A program made the position numbers and the translations under genes. Below, in pieces: positions 36,306-45,420 of a stretch of DNA of 64,000 bases (positions within the stretch are counted from its first letter, which is position 1; every line of letters starts with the position of its first letter). Below the pieces are notes generated by a model. That model did not search any database, was not told the DNA's origin, and was given only the letters and a program-made list of their open reading frames with translations. The stretch is taken from positions 124,001 through 188,000 of the forward strand of contig NZ_PGGO01000087.1 of NCBI RefSeq assembly GCF_003010955.1, given 5' to 3'. The DNA comes from Phyllobacterium brassicacearum (lineage in GTDB: Bacteria > Pseudomonadota > Alphaproteobacteria > Rhizobiales > Rhizobiaceae).

Positions 36306-37355
36306 ATGGCGATTTCTGGCGAGGCGTTGAAAGCGGTAACAAAGCCGGAAAACCATCCACGCATCGAGACATCGAAGATCGGCGTGCTCCTCGTCAATCT
36401 CGGCACTCCGGACGGCACCGATCAGAAATCGATGCGGCGCTACCTCAAGGAATTCCTGTCCGACAAACGCGTGATCGAGTGGCCACGCGCAATCTGGCTG
36501 CCTGTGCTTCACGGCATCGTGCTCAACACCCGTCCGAAAAAATCCGGCGCGCTTTATGACAAGATCTGGAACCGCGAGCGCAACGAGTCGCCGTTGCGCA
36601 CCTATACCCGCTCGCAGGGCGAGAAGCTCGGCGCCGCCCTCGCCTCCCATCCTGAAATCATTGTCGATTGGGGCATGCGCTACGGCCAGCCCTCGATCGA
36701 ACAGGCGCTGGAGCGGCTGGACAAACAGGGCTGCAAACGCATCCTGATGTTCCCGCTCTACCCGCAATATTCGGCGACGACGACAGCAACGGTCAACGAC
36801 AAGTTCTTCGAAGCCTTGATCAAGATGCGCTTCATGCCCGCTACGCGCACTGTGCCGTCCTATCAGGACGAGGCCACCTACATCGAAGCGCTTGCGACGT
36901 CGATCGAGAGGCATTATGCCTCGCTCGACTTCGAGCCGGAAGTGCTGATCGCCTCCTATCACGGCATACCGCAGAGCTATTTCAAGCGCGGCGATCCTTA
37001 TCCATGCCATTGCTGGAAAACCACGCGCCTGCTGCGTGAACGGCTCGGCTGGAGCGAGGACAAGCTGATCAGCTGTTTCCAGTCACGTTTCGGCCCGGAA
37101 GAATGGATGCAGCCCTATACGGACAAGACGCTGGAGAAGCTTGCGAAGGACGGCGTCAAATCGGTCGCCGTCTTCAATCCGGGCTTCGTCGCCGACTGCC
37201 TGGAAACGCTGGAGGAAATCGCCGTTGGCGGCGCCGAAATCTTCCACCACAATGGCGGTGTCAACTTCACCCACATCCCCTGCCTCAACGATTCCGACGA
37301 GGGCATGAAGGTTATCGAGACACTGGTCCGGCGCGAATTGCAGGGCTGGATCTGA
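36306..37355 (+). CDS. hemH: Ferrochelatase
   Basis: This 349-residue enzyme inserts Fe2+ into protoporphyrin IX, the last step of heme synthesis. Family motifs are GVLLVNLGTPD at the N-terminus, catalytic His219 in SYHGIP, the GDPYPCHCWKTT region and the conserved Glu in VFNPGFVADCLETLEEI. The ATG at 36306 is preferred to a TTG at 36300; GGAG lies upstream. In Brucella, omp10 and hemH are close neighbours, and here two genes lie between them. Confidence 0.95.
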   Translation: MAISGEALKAVTKPENHPRIETSKIGVLLVNLGTPDGTDQKSMRRYLKEFLSDKRVIEWPRAIWLPVLHGIVLNTRPKKSGALYDKIWNRERNESPLRTYTRSQGEKLGAALASHPEIIVDWGMRYGQPSIEQALERLDKQGCKRILMFPLYPQYSATTTATVNDKFFEALIKMRFMPATRTVPSYQDEATYIEALATSIERHYASLDFEPEVLIASYHGIPQSYFKRGDPYPCHCWKTTRLLRERLGWSEDKLISCFQSRFGPEEWMQPYTDKTLEKLAKDGVKSVAVFNPGFVADCLETLEEIAVGGAEIFHHNGGVNFTHIPCLNDSDEGMKVIETLVRRELQGWI

Positions 37356-37467
37356 CCACTCGGCGGGCTCGCTCGAATCAGAACTATCGTCTATCTTGGC
37401 CTCGCCTGCCAATGGGCGATAACGTGTTTGACGCCGCTCGAGCGGTCGTCGGCCAGGGGAGACCACA

Positions 37468-38466
37468 ATGCCGTTCAGCGGTTTCGACTTCACCATTCCA
37501 GTCCTCGTCATCCTGGTGTTCGTGGTTCTGTTTGCGGGCGTCAAAACCGTCCCGCAGGGCTACAATTACACCATCGAACGCTTCGGCAAATATACCCGCA
37601 CCCTCGCACCGGGTTTGAGCCTCATCATCCCCTTCTTTGACCGGATCGGCGCCAAGCTGAACATGATGGAGCAGGTGCTTGACGTTCCGACGCAGGAGGT
37701 CATCACCAAGGACAATGCCAACATCGCCGTCGATGGCATCGCCTTTTACCAGATACTCAATGCACCGCAGGCCGCCTATCAGGTCAGCGGGCTGCAGAAC
37801 GCGATCCTCAACCTGACCATGACCAATATCCGTACCGTTATGGGGTCGATGGTGCTCGACGAACTCCTGTCGAACCGCGATGCGATCAATGATCGCCTGT
37901 TGCGAGTGGTTGACGAGGCAGCGCACTCCTGGGGCATCAAGATGACCCGCGTCGAGATCAAGGACATCAATCCGCCCAAGGACCTGCTCGACTCCATGGC
38001 CCGCCAGATGAAGGCCGAGCGTGACAAGCGTGCGGTCGTACTCGAGGCCGAAGGCACCAGGGCGGCGCAGATCCTGCGCGCCGAAGGTCTGAAGCAGGCG
38101 CAGATCCTCGAAGCCGAGGGCAAGCGCGAAGCCGCCTTCCGCGAAGCCGAAGGCCGCGAACGCCTTGCAGAGGCGGAAGCCAAGGCGACGGAATTCGTTT
38201 CCGCTGCCATCAGTGGAGGCAATGTGCAGGCGCTGAACTATTTCGTCGCGCAGAAATACACCGAGGCATTTGGCAAATTCGCCACAAGCCCCAACCAGAA
38301 GGTCATTCTGATGCCGATGGAGGCATCATCGCTTATCGGCTCGCTCGGCGGCATTGGCGCCATTGCCCGTGAAGCCTTCGGCGACAATGCGCCCTCCAAC
38401 CCTACCGCCCCGGCAACGCCGCCCCCACGCGGACGGACCGTTCCGGGTACCGGCTCGACCTCGTAA
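37468..38466 (+). CDS. SPFH/band-7 (stomatin-like) membrane protein
   Basis: This 332-residue protein has an N-terminal membrane helix ([16 protein letters not shown]) and an SPFH domain ([40 protein letters not shown]). A long Glu/Ala/Arg-rich coiled coil (about 190-260) and a Pro-rich tail follow. It is like QmcA/paraslipin proteins, which build membrane microdomains and may control proteases. The next gene is NfeD, its usual partner, 18 bp away. AGGGGAG precedes the start. Confidence 0.93.
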   Translation: MPFSGFDFTIPVLVILVFVVLFAGVKTVPQGYNYTIERFGKYTRTLAPGLSLIIPFFDRIGAKLNMMEQVLDVPTQEVITKDNANIAVDGIAFYQILNAPQAAYQVSGLQNAILNLTMTNIRTVMGSMVLDELLSNRDAINDRLLRVVDEAAHSWGIKMTRVEIKDINPPKDLLDSMARQMKAERDKRAVVLEAEGTRAAQILRAEGLKQAQILEAEGKREAAFREAEGRERLAEAEAKATEFVSAAISGGNVQALNYFVAQKYTEAFGKFATSPNQKVILMPMEASSLIGSLGGIGAIAREAFGDNAPSNPTAPATPPPRGRTVPGTGSTS

Positions 38467-38484
38467 GCTGGAGGAGTTGCATCG

Positions 38485-38943
38485 ATGCTGGAACGTCTCT
38501 TTGCTGAGCTTGGCCCCTGGAACTGGATCGTCCTCGGCCTGGTCCTGATGATTTTCGAGGTCGCGGCCCCGGGCATCTTCTTCCTGTGGTTCGGCATCGC
38601 CGCACTCGTCGTCGGCGCGCTTTCTATCCTCTTGGGCGACGCACTCGGACTTGGCTGGCAGTTGCAGGTCGTCCTGTTCCTGATTCTTTCTCTCATTTCC
38701 GTCTTCATCGGCCGCAGGCTCATTGGCGCAACCGACGTCGTATCGGACGAACCCCTGCTCAACCGGCGCGGCGAACAGCTGATCGGTCAGGTGGTGACGC
38801 TCGAGGAAGCAACGGTCAACGGCAGGGGACGCGCCCGCGTCGGCGACAGCCTGTGGCGGGTGACCGGGCCCGACCTTGCCGCCGGTAGCCAAGTGCGCAT
38901 CACCGGCATCGATCACGGAACGCTGGTGGTTGAGGCGGCTTAG
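38485..38943 (+). CDS. NfeD-family membrane protein
   Basis: This 152-residue short NfeD protein has three hydrophobic segments (about 8-75) and a C-terminal OB-fold domain (GEQLIGQVVTLEEATVNGRG; VRITGIDHGTLVVE). It lacks the ClpP-like protease domain of long NfeD. It is co-transcribed with the SPFH gene and probably helps that protein assemble or act on membrane proteins. Confidence 0.92.
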   Translation: MLERLFAELGPWNWIVLGLVLMIFEVAAPGIFFLWFGIAALVVGALSILLGDALGLGWQLQVVLFLILSLISVFIGRRLIGATDVVSDEPLLNRRGEQLIGQVVTLEEATVNGRGRARVGDSLWRVTGPDLAAGSQVRITGIDHGTLVVEAA

Positions 38944-39023
38944 GCTTTCACGTTGGACCATTGTCTCGTTTGCTGTCGCCCTCGAGGCTGTGGTACGCTG
39001 CACCAGTAATCGGGATACAAGTC

Positions 39024-39257
39024 ATGCAGAAACCTGTGATCTTTACAATCACGACAGTGTGGGATGCAGAGGCCTCGGTTTGGTCCGGGCATTGCGACGA
39101 CATTCCTGTTGCCGTTGACGCGCCAACGCTTGATGAACTATTGGAAAAAATCTCTGCCATGACTGTAGACATCATGCCAGACAATCATCCCGACGTTCCG
39201 CTTTCGTCAGTATTTTTGCAAATCGTTGCTTTGCGCGAAATAGATCAAGCGGCTTGA
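39024..39257 (+). CDS. DUF1902 / HicB-like antitoxin-type protein
   Basis: This 77-residue protein has the partial RNase-H-like fold of HicB/DUF1902 (TTVWDAEASVWSGHCDDIPVAVDAPTLDELLEKI). It starts at ATG 39024; longer upstream frames are not supported. Its stop overlaps the start of a HicA-like frame (TGATG at 39255-39259), the usual HicB-HicA order for this subfamily. It should bind and silence the toxin, but the partner looks inactivated. Confidence 0.75.
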   Translation: MQKPVIFTITTVWDAEASVWSGHCDDIPVAVDAPTLDELLEKISAMTVDIMPDNHPDVPLSSVFLQIVALREIDQAA

Positions 39258-39541
39258 TGGCTCCAGCATTTGACCGCAGTTTGCGGAAGCTTCTGCTGGC
39301 GAGTGGTTGTTATTTGGTTCGTCAGGGTAAGGGTAAGGTCTGGCATAGCCCGATTACAAAGCAAAACATTGCTGTGCCGATTCATATTCCAAGCCGTCAC
39401 ACGGCCAACTCGATCTTAAGACAAGCAAGTCTGCCGAAAACTTTTAGGCAGCGCCGATCCGCAACAAATCATGGAAATGCACGATGCCGATCGGGAAATT
39501 GTTCTCGGTTACGATCAGCGCGCCGATATTGTGCTCGTTGA
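39257..39541 (+). pseudogene. HicA-like toxin, apparently decayed
   Basis: The first 63 residues look like a HicA-type mRNA interferase (FDRSLRKLLLASGCYLVRQG; IPSRHTANSILRQASLPKTF). The catalytic-His segment (normally GKGSH-IW) is here GKGKVW, with about two residues missing and no His. The normal end after LPK-F is also lost: the sequence ACTTTTAGG would stop if one T were added. The frame instead runs 98 bases into the convergent kdsD gene. It is probably a dead toxin that keeps its antitoxin neighbour. Confidence 0.6.
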
Positions 39542-40439
39542 GCAGTGCGAGTGCCGCGCTTGCGAGCATCGTCGGCGGCACCGTCTTCGGCGCGCGCGTC
39601 ATGATCTCCTCAACCTTCACCGTCACGAGATTGCGGTGAAGATTGCGCGAAAGATCACCGTCGGTGATGATCCCGGCCAGCGTTTCATCATCGTTCAGCA
39701 CGGCAATGCAGCCGAAGCGCTTTTCCGAAAGCACCTTCATCGCGTCGGGAATAAGCGTTCCAAGCGGCACCAGCGGCAGCCTGTCGCCGCGATGCATGAT
39801 CTCTCGCACATGCGTCAGGCTCGCGCCAAGCGATCCGCCGGGGTGGAAGGTCTTGAAATCGTGTGCCGTAAAGCCGCGCGCTTCCAGCAGAGCAACGGCA
39901 AGCGCATCGCCCATTGCCAGCTGCATCAGGGTCGAGGTGGTTGGTGCGAGGCCATGCGGACAGGCTTCGGTCACGCGCGGCATCAAAAGCACCACGTCGG
40001 CAGCTGTCGCCAGTGCGGAATTCTCGCCGGCAGTTACCGCGATAAGCGGGATACGGAAGCGGCGCGAATAGCTGACAATACCTTTGAGCTCCGCCGTATC
40101 GCCTGACCAGGATATCGCGAGGATGGCATCATCCGTGGCAATCATGCCGAGATCGCCATGATTGGCTTCGGAGGGATGCACAAAGAATGCAGGCGTTCCC
40201 GTCGATGCGAAGGTCGCGGCGATCTTCGAGCCGATATGGCCACTCTTGCCGACGCCAGTGACGATGATACGGCCGCGTACCGCAGCAATCTTCTCGATGG
40301 CTTTGCAGAAGGCTTCTGCCAGGGGGCCTTCAAGCGACCTGCTGAGTGCTGCCAGCCCGTCTTTCTCGGTTGAAATTGTCCGTTTTGCGGAATCAACCGC
40401 TGCGGATTTGTCCAGTTCGGTGTCGTTTATCGCCTGCAT
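39444..40439 (-). CDS. kdsD: Arabinose-5-phosphate isomerase (KdsD/KpsF)
   Basis: This 331-residue enzyme makes D-arabinose 5-phosphate from ribulose 5-phosphate for Kdo in lipopolysaccharide. The SIS domain (GVGKSGHIGSKIAATFASTG; HPSEANHGDLGM; SWSGDTAEL) covers about 40-180, and two CBS domains follow (210-331; CIAVLNDDETLAGIITDGDL; GALIVTENNFPIGIVHFHD). Its end overlaps the decayed HicA frame. It is well conserved and complete. Confidence 0.94.
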   Translation of the reverse strand: MQAINDTELDKSAAVDSAKRTISTEKDGLAALSRSLEGPLAEAFCKAIEKIAAVRGRIIVTGVGKSGHIGSKIAATFASTGTPAFFVHPSEANHGDLGMIATDDAILAISWSGDTAELKGIVSYSRRFRIPLIAVTAGENSALATAADVVLLMPRVTEACPHGLAPTTSTLMQLAMGDALAVALLEARGFTAHDFKTFHPGGSLGASLTHVREIMHRGDRLPLVPLGTLIPDAMKVLSEKRFGCIAVLNDDETLAGIITDGDLSRNLHRNLVTVKVEEIMTRAPKTVPPTMLASAALALLNEHNIGALIVTENNFPIGIVHFHDLLRIGAA

Positions 40440-40597
40440 GGCGAGAACCGTTAGCGCTTTGCATCCCCGCTGTCCATTTTTTGTTCAAGTGAGCGTGCGG
40501 AAAACCGCATCAGATGACCGCCGCAGGTGAGTTTCCATACAGGCCCTTAGCCAGTCATTAACCATGCCTCTTTACCATCCCGCAATGTTCGAACCGA

Positions 40598-42352
40598 TTG
40601 GCACACCTGTTGATACACCCTTGGCAACCACGTTACGAAGCGCCGCCCCGCGGCAGCTTCAGGACTGCGATCAACATCTGTTTGATAACGGGGTTGCTTG
40701 CAAGCACCGTGCTTGCGTCCAGTGCTTCGGCGCAGGAGACCCCTCCCTTACGCGGAGCCGTCCAGGAAAACGTGCTTCAGGCGCAGAACACAACCAATGC
40801 CAATCAGACGAACGGCGCCAACAATAACCCTGCGCGGCAAACGGACAGCGGCATTCCCGCAAGACCCTACGAACCCGTCAGTCCGGGCGCATTGCCGCAA
40901 GACGATGACAGCAGCAATCTTGGATTGCTCGGCGTACCCATAGATGATGACTCACCACCATCCGGCCCCGCCGACAATAGCGGCGGGCTCAATGCGGAAT
41001 CCGCGGCACCTGCTGCCGGAACAGTACCCGTTCCGGCCCAGCGCCCCGGCGCCGTACGCAGGGCCGGCGTCGAGGACCGGCTGGACGAAGAACAGACCGG
41101 TTCGATTTCCAATCCTCCCATCGAGCAGAACAGGGAAGCCAATCCGCCCGCAGCCGCTGCCGAAAGGGATAATCTCCCGGTACCCGCGATCGAGCGGCGG
41201 ACGATACGCCCGGACCCCGAACCTTTTGCACCGCTCGGCATAAGGGCCGGCACTGTCACCCTTCGCCCATCGCTCAGCACCGGCCTTCGCGCTACGACCA
41301 ACGCCGACGGCAGTTCGGATGGCAGCAGCGCCGTGCTGTCGGAAACCCGCCTGCGTGCCCGCGCCACCACCGATTGGTCGCGTCATTCAGCCTTTCTCGA
41401 TTTCGACGGCACCTATGACAAGACCATCTCGGGCGAAGAATATTCGGCCCCTGATGCTGGCTTGCGCGGCGGCTTCCAGCTCGACCTTGGCGAGCGCACC
41501 ACCGTAAAGGGCGAGGCGGGCTATCGCATCCGCCAGGAAGACCCGAGCGCCCCAACGACCATCGTCGGCACCTCGAATCGTCCCCTGGTGCAGGAACTCG
41601 ACGGGAGCCTTGGCGTGCGCCACGAGTTCGGCAAGTTCTTTGCCGATGTGAAAGGCAATGTCGATCACACGACCTACGGCAATGCTGAATTCTCCGATGG
41701 CAGCACCGTCAGCCAGGGAGACCGCGACAACACCTTCGCCAGCATAGCCCTGCGCGGCGGTTTCGAAATGTCGCCGGCCATCAAGCCGTTTGTCGAAGTG
41801 GAACTCGGCAAGCTGATGTACGACGAAGCGGTCGACGTCAACGGCTTCCGCCGTTCGGGACCGCTCCTCGGGCTGCGGGGCGGCGTCGAACTCGACATCG
41901 CCGAAAAACTCTCGGGCGAACTGGCGATCGGCTATCTGCGTCAGGACATCGATGACCCAAGGCTCGCAGCCATCGATGGCCTCAGTGTCGACGGCGCGCT
42001 CAAATGGTCGCCGCAACGCGGTACCGATGTCACTCTCGGCCTCTTGACCCGTGTAGAGGGTGCAACTGCCCCCGATGACAGCGGCTCGATATTCTATGAG
42101 GGCACGCTGGGCATAAAACGCCAGGTCCGGTCGAACCTCGATGTCCACGCAACGCTGATCGGATCGCTTCGCGACAATACGGACGGATCGGGCTGGGACA
42201 AGGGGTTCGGCGCCGAAATCGGCACCACCTACTGGTTCAACCGTTTCGTCGGCCTGGATGTCAGTGCCCGCCACGAATTCACCCACAGCGAGGTCGACAC
42301 CCGCCAGACCGAAGAAACCAGCATCTTCATGGGTGTGACGCTGCAGAGGTAG
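40598..42352 (+). CDS. Outer-membrane beta-barrel protein (BBP2-like) with disordered N-region
   Basis: This protein of about 584 residues has a signal peptide (INICLITGLLASTVLASSASAQ) after an atypically long N-region. A roughly 170-residue Pro/Asn/Asp-rich segment comes next, then a repeated beta-strand region (about 220-584) of about 12-14 strands ending in an aromatic-rich strand (EETSIFMGVTLQR), typical of beta-barrels such as the BBP2 family. The start codon is uncertain: a TTG at 40598 or 40610, with no clear ribosome-binding site. Function is unknown; a porin- or assembly-like role is possible. Confidence 0.75.
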   Translation: MAHLLIHPWQPRYEAPPRGSFRTAINICLITGLLASTVLASSASAQETPPLRGAVQENVLQAQNTTNANQTNGANNNPARQTDSGIPARPYEPVSPGALPQDDDSSNLGLLGVPIDDDSPPSGPADNSGGLNAESAAPAAGTVPVPAQRPGAVRRAGVEDRLDEEQTGSISNPPIEQNREANPPAAAAERDNLPVPAIERRTIRPDPEPFAPLGIRAGTVTLRPSLSTGLRATTNADGSSDGSSAVLSETRLRARATTDWSRHSAFLDFDGTYDKTISGEEYSAPDAGLRGGFQLDLGERTTVKGEAGYRIRQEDPSAPTTIVGTSNRPLVQELDGSLGVRHEFGKFFADVKGNVDHTTYGNAEFSDGSTVSQGDRDNTFASIALRGGFEMSPAIKPFVEVELGKLMYDEAVDVNGFRRSGPLLGLRGGVELDIAEKLSGELAIGYLRQDIDDPRLAAIDGLSVDGALKWSPQRGTDVTLGLLTRVEGATAPDDSGSIFYEGTLGIKRQVRSNLDVHATLIGSLRDNTDGSGWDKGFGAEIGTTYWFNRFVGLDVSARHEFTHSEVDTRQTEETSIFMGVTLQR

Positions 42353-42388
42353 GCATCCGCATCATCGGGAAAGACCCGCCGTCAATGG

Positions 42389-43941
42389 TCAAATGACGGC
42401 TTCAATCAGAAACGGGCCACGACGCCTCAAGACACTGTCCAGAAGGTCGTCAAACTCTTTGCAGGAGTTCGCGCGGGCGGCCTCGACGCCCATCCCCCTT
42501 GCGATCGACACCCAATCCAGCGACGGTTGATCGAGATCGAGCATTCGCCGTGCGTTCTCCCCGATTGGCCCGACGCCGACATTCTGCATTTCCATGTGCA
42601 GGGTAGCATATATGCGGTTGGAAAAAATAATCGTGACGACGTCGAGATTTTCACGCGCCTGCGTCCAAAGTCCCTGCAAAGTGTACATGCCGCTTCCATC
42701 GGCCTGCAGGTTGAAGACCTTCCTGTCCGGACAGGCTATTGCAGCTCCGGTCGCCAGGGGAATCCCGTTGCCAATTGCCCCGCCTGTCGTCATGAGGAAA
42801 TCATGCGGGGCGGCAAAGGCAGAGAGCGCAAAGAATCGCCGGGCCGAAGTAATCGCCTCATCGCAAACGATCGCATTCTCGGGCAGCTTTCGCGCCACCA
42901 TCACGGCGATCGCGTCGTCGGTCAGCATTCCATCGGGAACCTGCTCGTCCGGCATCGCGCTCGACCGCGGCTGCGGCTGCGAGCGCGTCACGCCCAGTTC
43001 ATCGCGAAGACCTTCCAGTGCCCCTTCAAATCCTCGCCATGTTTCGCCAGGGTAAGAACCTGGCAATCGTCGCGGACGAGGCGCCCGGGCTTGCCGGGAT
43101 AGGCGAAAAAAGCCACCGGTTCCGGGGCTCCAACCAGGATCAGCACGTCGATATCGCTGAGCAGTTCGATCGCTGCATCGATCGGATAGGGGATCCGAGT
43201 CGGAGCGACGCGACCAACGCCGCGCGCCATTCGCGCGACCAGAACTTCACTGAACAGGCGCACATCCTTCGCCGCGGCGATCTGCCCTGCGACTTCGAGG
43301 GAGTCAGCCTGTGCAGCGGCCCCGCTGACAAGAATACCGACGCGGCCAGGAGCACTGCGGATGGCATCGGCAACTCTCCGCACCCTATCCGCTGGAACTT
43401 CAGGCGGGGCAGGAAGGACCACCCTTTTCGACGGCGCAGGGGCAACTTCGCCCCACGCAGCGTCGGCAGGCAGGATCAATGTTGCGATGCCGGGAGGCAA
43501 GAGTGACGCGCGATAGGCCGCCTCGGCCGCCGGCGCAACATCGGCTGGACCACCTATGCGATGCACCCAGTTCGACATTGGAGCGGCAAGGCTCTCAATG
43601 TCGGTGGTGAGCGGCGCATCGAGGGGAAGATGATAGGAAGCATGATCGCCGACGACGTTGATCATCGGTATTCGGGCGCGGCGGGCATTGTGAAGATTGG
43701 CAAGACCGTTCGCCAGACCCGGGCCGGTGTGGAGCAAGGTTGCGGCTGGCCGGCCGGTCATTCGGGCGTAACCGTCAGCCGCGCCCGTAACGACACCCTC
43801 GAACAGTCCAAGTATGCAACGCATTTCGGGCTTGCGATCGAGCGCAGCGACGAAATGCATTTCCGACGTGCCAGGATTGGCGAAACACACCCTTACATCA
43901 TTGGCCAGAAGAGTGTCGCAAAGCGCATCTGCCCCATTCAT
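42389..43941 (-). pseudogene. ThDP-dependent acetolactate-synthase-like enzyme, frameshifted
   Basis: The sequence encodes the full length of an IlvB/benzoylformate-decarboxylase-like enzyme, but in two frames. The N-part (from ATG 43941, with GGGGAG upstream) has NPGTSEMHF, the cofactor Glu in LFEGVVTGAADGYARMTG and VVGDHA; the C-part has GGAIGNGIPLATGAA and QADGSGMYTLQG (ThDP site). The frames join at about 43024-43030, where one extra G would restore a continuous protein (KHGEDL-EGALEGL). It is a one-base deletion or a sequencing error. Confidence 0.8.
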
Positions 43942-44053
43942 TGCCACGCTCCCCCAGCCGCTTTGCAATATAGCGAGCCTTGCAGAACCGACGCATAAGC
44001 GCAACCCGGCAAGCGGTCGGGGAGAGACATTTGGTATCCCTCCCCGGCCATGA

Positions 44054-44956
44054 TCAGCCCTTCTTTGGCTCGATCGTCTTCAGCATGTTGCCGATATTGT
44101 CGATGACACCGTTGCGGATGTCATTGCGCCACAGCGCGAAGGCGACATTGGCTTCGACAAAGCCTTCCTTCGAGCCGGTATCGTAAGTCCGGCCCTTGAA
44201 GTGATAGCCAAAGAAGTCCTGCTGCTTGGTCAGCTTCAGCATTGCATCGGTGAGCTGGATTTCATTGCCGGCACCACGCTCCTGATTCTCCAGAATGCCG
44301 AAAATTTCCGGCTGCAGGATGTAACGGCCGTTGATGTAGAGATTGGAGGGTGCCGTTCCCTTGGCGGGCTTTTCGACCATTTCCGTCAGCTCGAACCCTT
44401 TGCCGATGGGCTTGCCCTGCCCGACAATGCCGTATTTGTGCGTTTCGGCAGGATCGCACTCCTGTACCGCGATCACGTTGCCGCCGGACTGATTGTAGAC
44501 CTCGACCATGTCGGCAAGGCAGCCATTGCCCTCCGGCTGCATGATCATGTCCGGCAACAGCAGCGCGAAGGGCTCGTCACCGACGATATCGCGCGCGCAC
44601 CATACCGCATGTCCAAGACCCATCGGCACCTGCTGGCGGGTAAAGCTCGTTGTCCCGGGGCCTGGCTGGATGCCTTGCAATTCGTCGAGCAGTCCGGTCT
44701 TGCCGCGTTCGGCAAGGGTGGCGTAGAGCTCGTACTGGGCGTCGAAATAATCCTCGATGACGGCCTTGTTGCGGCCCGTTACGAAAATGAAATGCTCGAT
44801 ACCGGCTTCGCGCGCCTCGTCCACCACATATTGGATGACCGGCTTGTCGACGACTGTCAGCATCTCTTTTGGGATGGATTTCGTGGCGGGAAGAACGCGG
44901 GTCCCAAAGCCCGCAACTGGAAATACGGCCTTCCGGATTTTCTTGACTGTCGTCAT
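44054..44956 (-). CDS. galU: UTP-glucose-1-phosphate uridylyltransferase
   Basis: This 300-residue enzyme makes UDP-glucose for exopolysaccharide, LPS and cyclic glucan. The nucleotide-binding start is [24 protein letters not shown]; then come [18 protein letters not shown], the catalytic Asp in LPDMIMQ, and VEKP (near residue 195). It is complete. The 113 bp after it lead to the frameshifted ThDP gene. Its upstream region holds repeated GCGCAC motifs. Confidence 0.94.
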   Translation of the reverse strand: MTTVKKIRKAVFPVAGFGTRVLPATKSIPKEMLTVVDKPVIQYVVDEAREAGIEHFIFVTGRNKAVIEDYFDAQYELYATLAERGKTGLLDELQGIQPGPGTTSFTRQQVPMGLGHAVWCARDIVGDEPFALLLPDMIMQPEGNGCLADMVEVYNQSGGNVIAVQECDPAETHKYGIVGQGKPIGKGFELTEMVEKPAKGTAPSNLYINGRYILQPEIFGILENQERGAGNEIQLTDAMLKLTKQQDFFGYHFKGRTYDTGSKEGFVEANVAFALWRNDIRNGVIDNIGNMLKTIEPKKG

Positions 44957-45160
44957 CGTGACCTCATAGGTGTTACACTCAAATACTAATTTTTATTACT
45001 GTGCCATACGCTCTATTGAATGCACAAGCGCACAGTAACACTTCAAATTTGCGCACAATTCACTGCAAAATCTGTTCGAAATTCAGGGTTGTGCGCTAGA
45101 CAATTTTGTTTCAAAGACCCAAAATACATACCACTGTAAAATAACTATTCGTTGCCGTTG
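44957..45160 (-). promoter_or_regulatory. galU upstream region with GCGCAC repeats
   Basis: Three similar motifs occur: AAGCGCACAG (45027), TTGCGCACAA (45050) and the inverted TTGTGCGC (45089-45096). GCGCACAA and TTGTGCGC form an 8-bp inverted repeat with 30 bp between. They may bind a regulator of polysaccharide genes. The region is AT-rich and holds no gene. Confidence 0.35.
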
Positions 45161-45309
45161 TTAAGAGTCCGTTTGGAAAATCACTGCGGTGAGGCAGATG
45201 GCGCTTATTCCGAGAACCGGAGCGCAGCGTACGTATGGTACGCTGAGCACCGGAAGCGCAGAAAATGACGTCAGATGCCGCCGCAGTAGGATTTCAAAAC
45301 GGACTCTAA
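45161..45309. repeat. 149-bp whole-length palindromic intergenic element
   Basis: The ends are near-perfect inverted copies (TTAAGAGTCCGTTT... at 45161 and its complement ending at 45309). The match continues inward through an 8-bp perfect stem CAGCGTAC / GTACGCTG at the centre (45225-45245, loop GTATG). It has no coding capacity. It resembles high-copy palindromic elements of Mesorhizobium/Brucella-type genomes that I recall. It lies upstream of the lytic transglycosylase gene. Confidence 0.7.
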
Positions 45310-45420
45310 TGTGCCCATATGGCACTCGTTTGCGTATGCATGGTAAACCAATTCCTAACTTTGACATGCCTATTTTATCGTTTGACCCCAAAATGTGGGA
45401 ACACAGTTCGAGGAGAGAAC

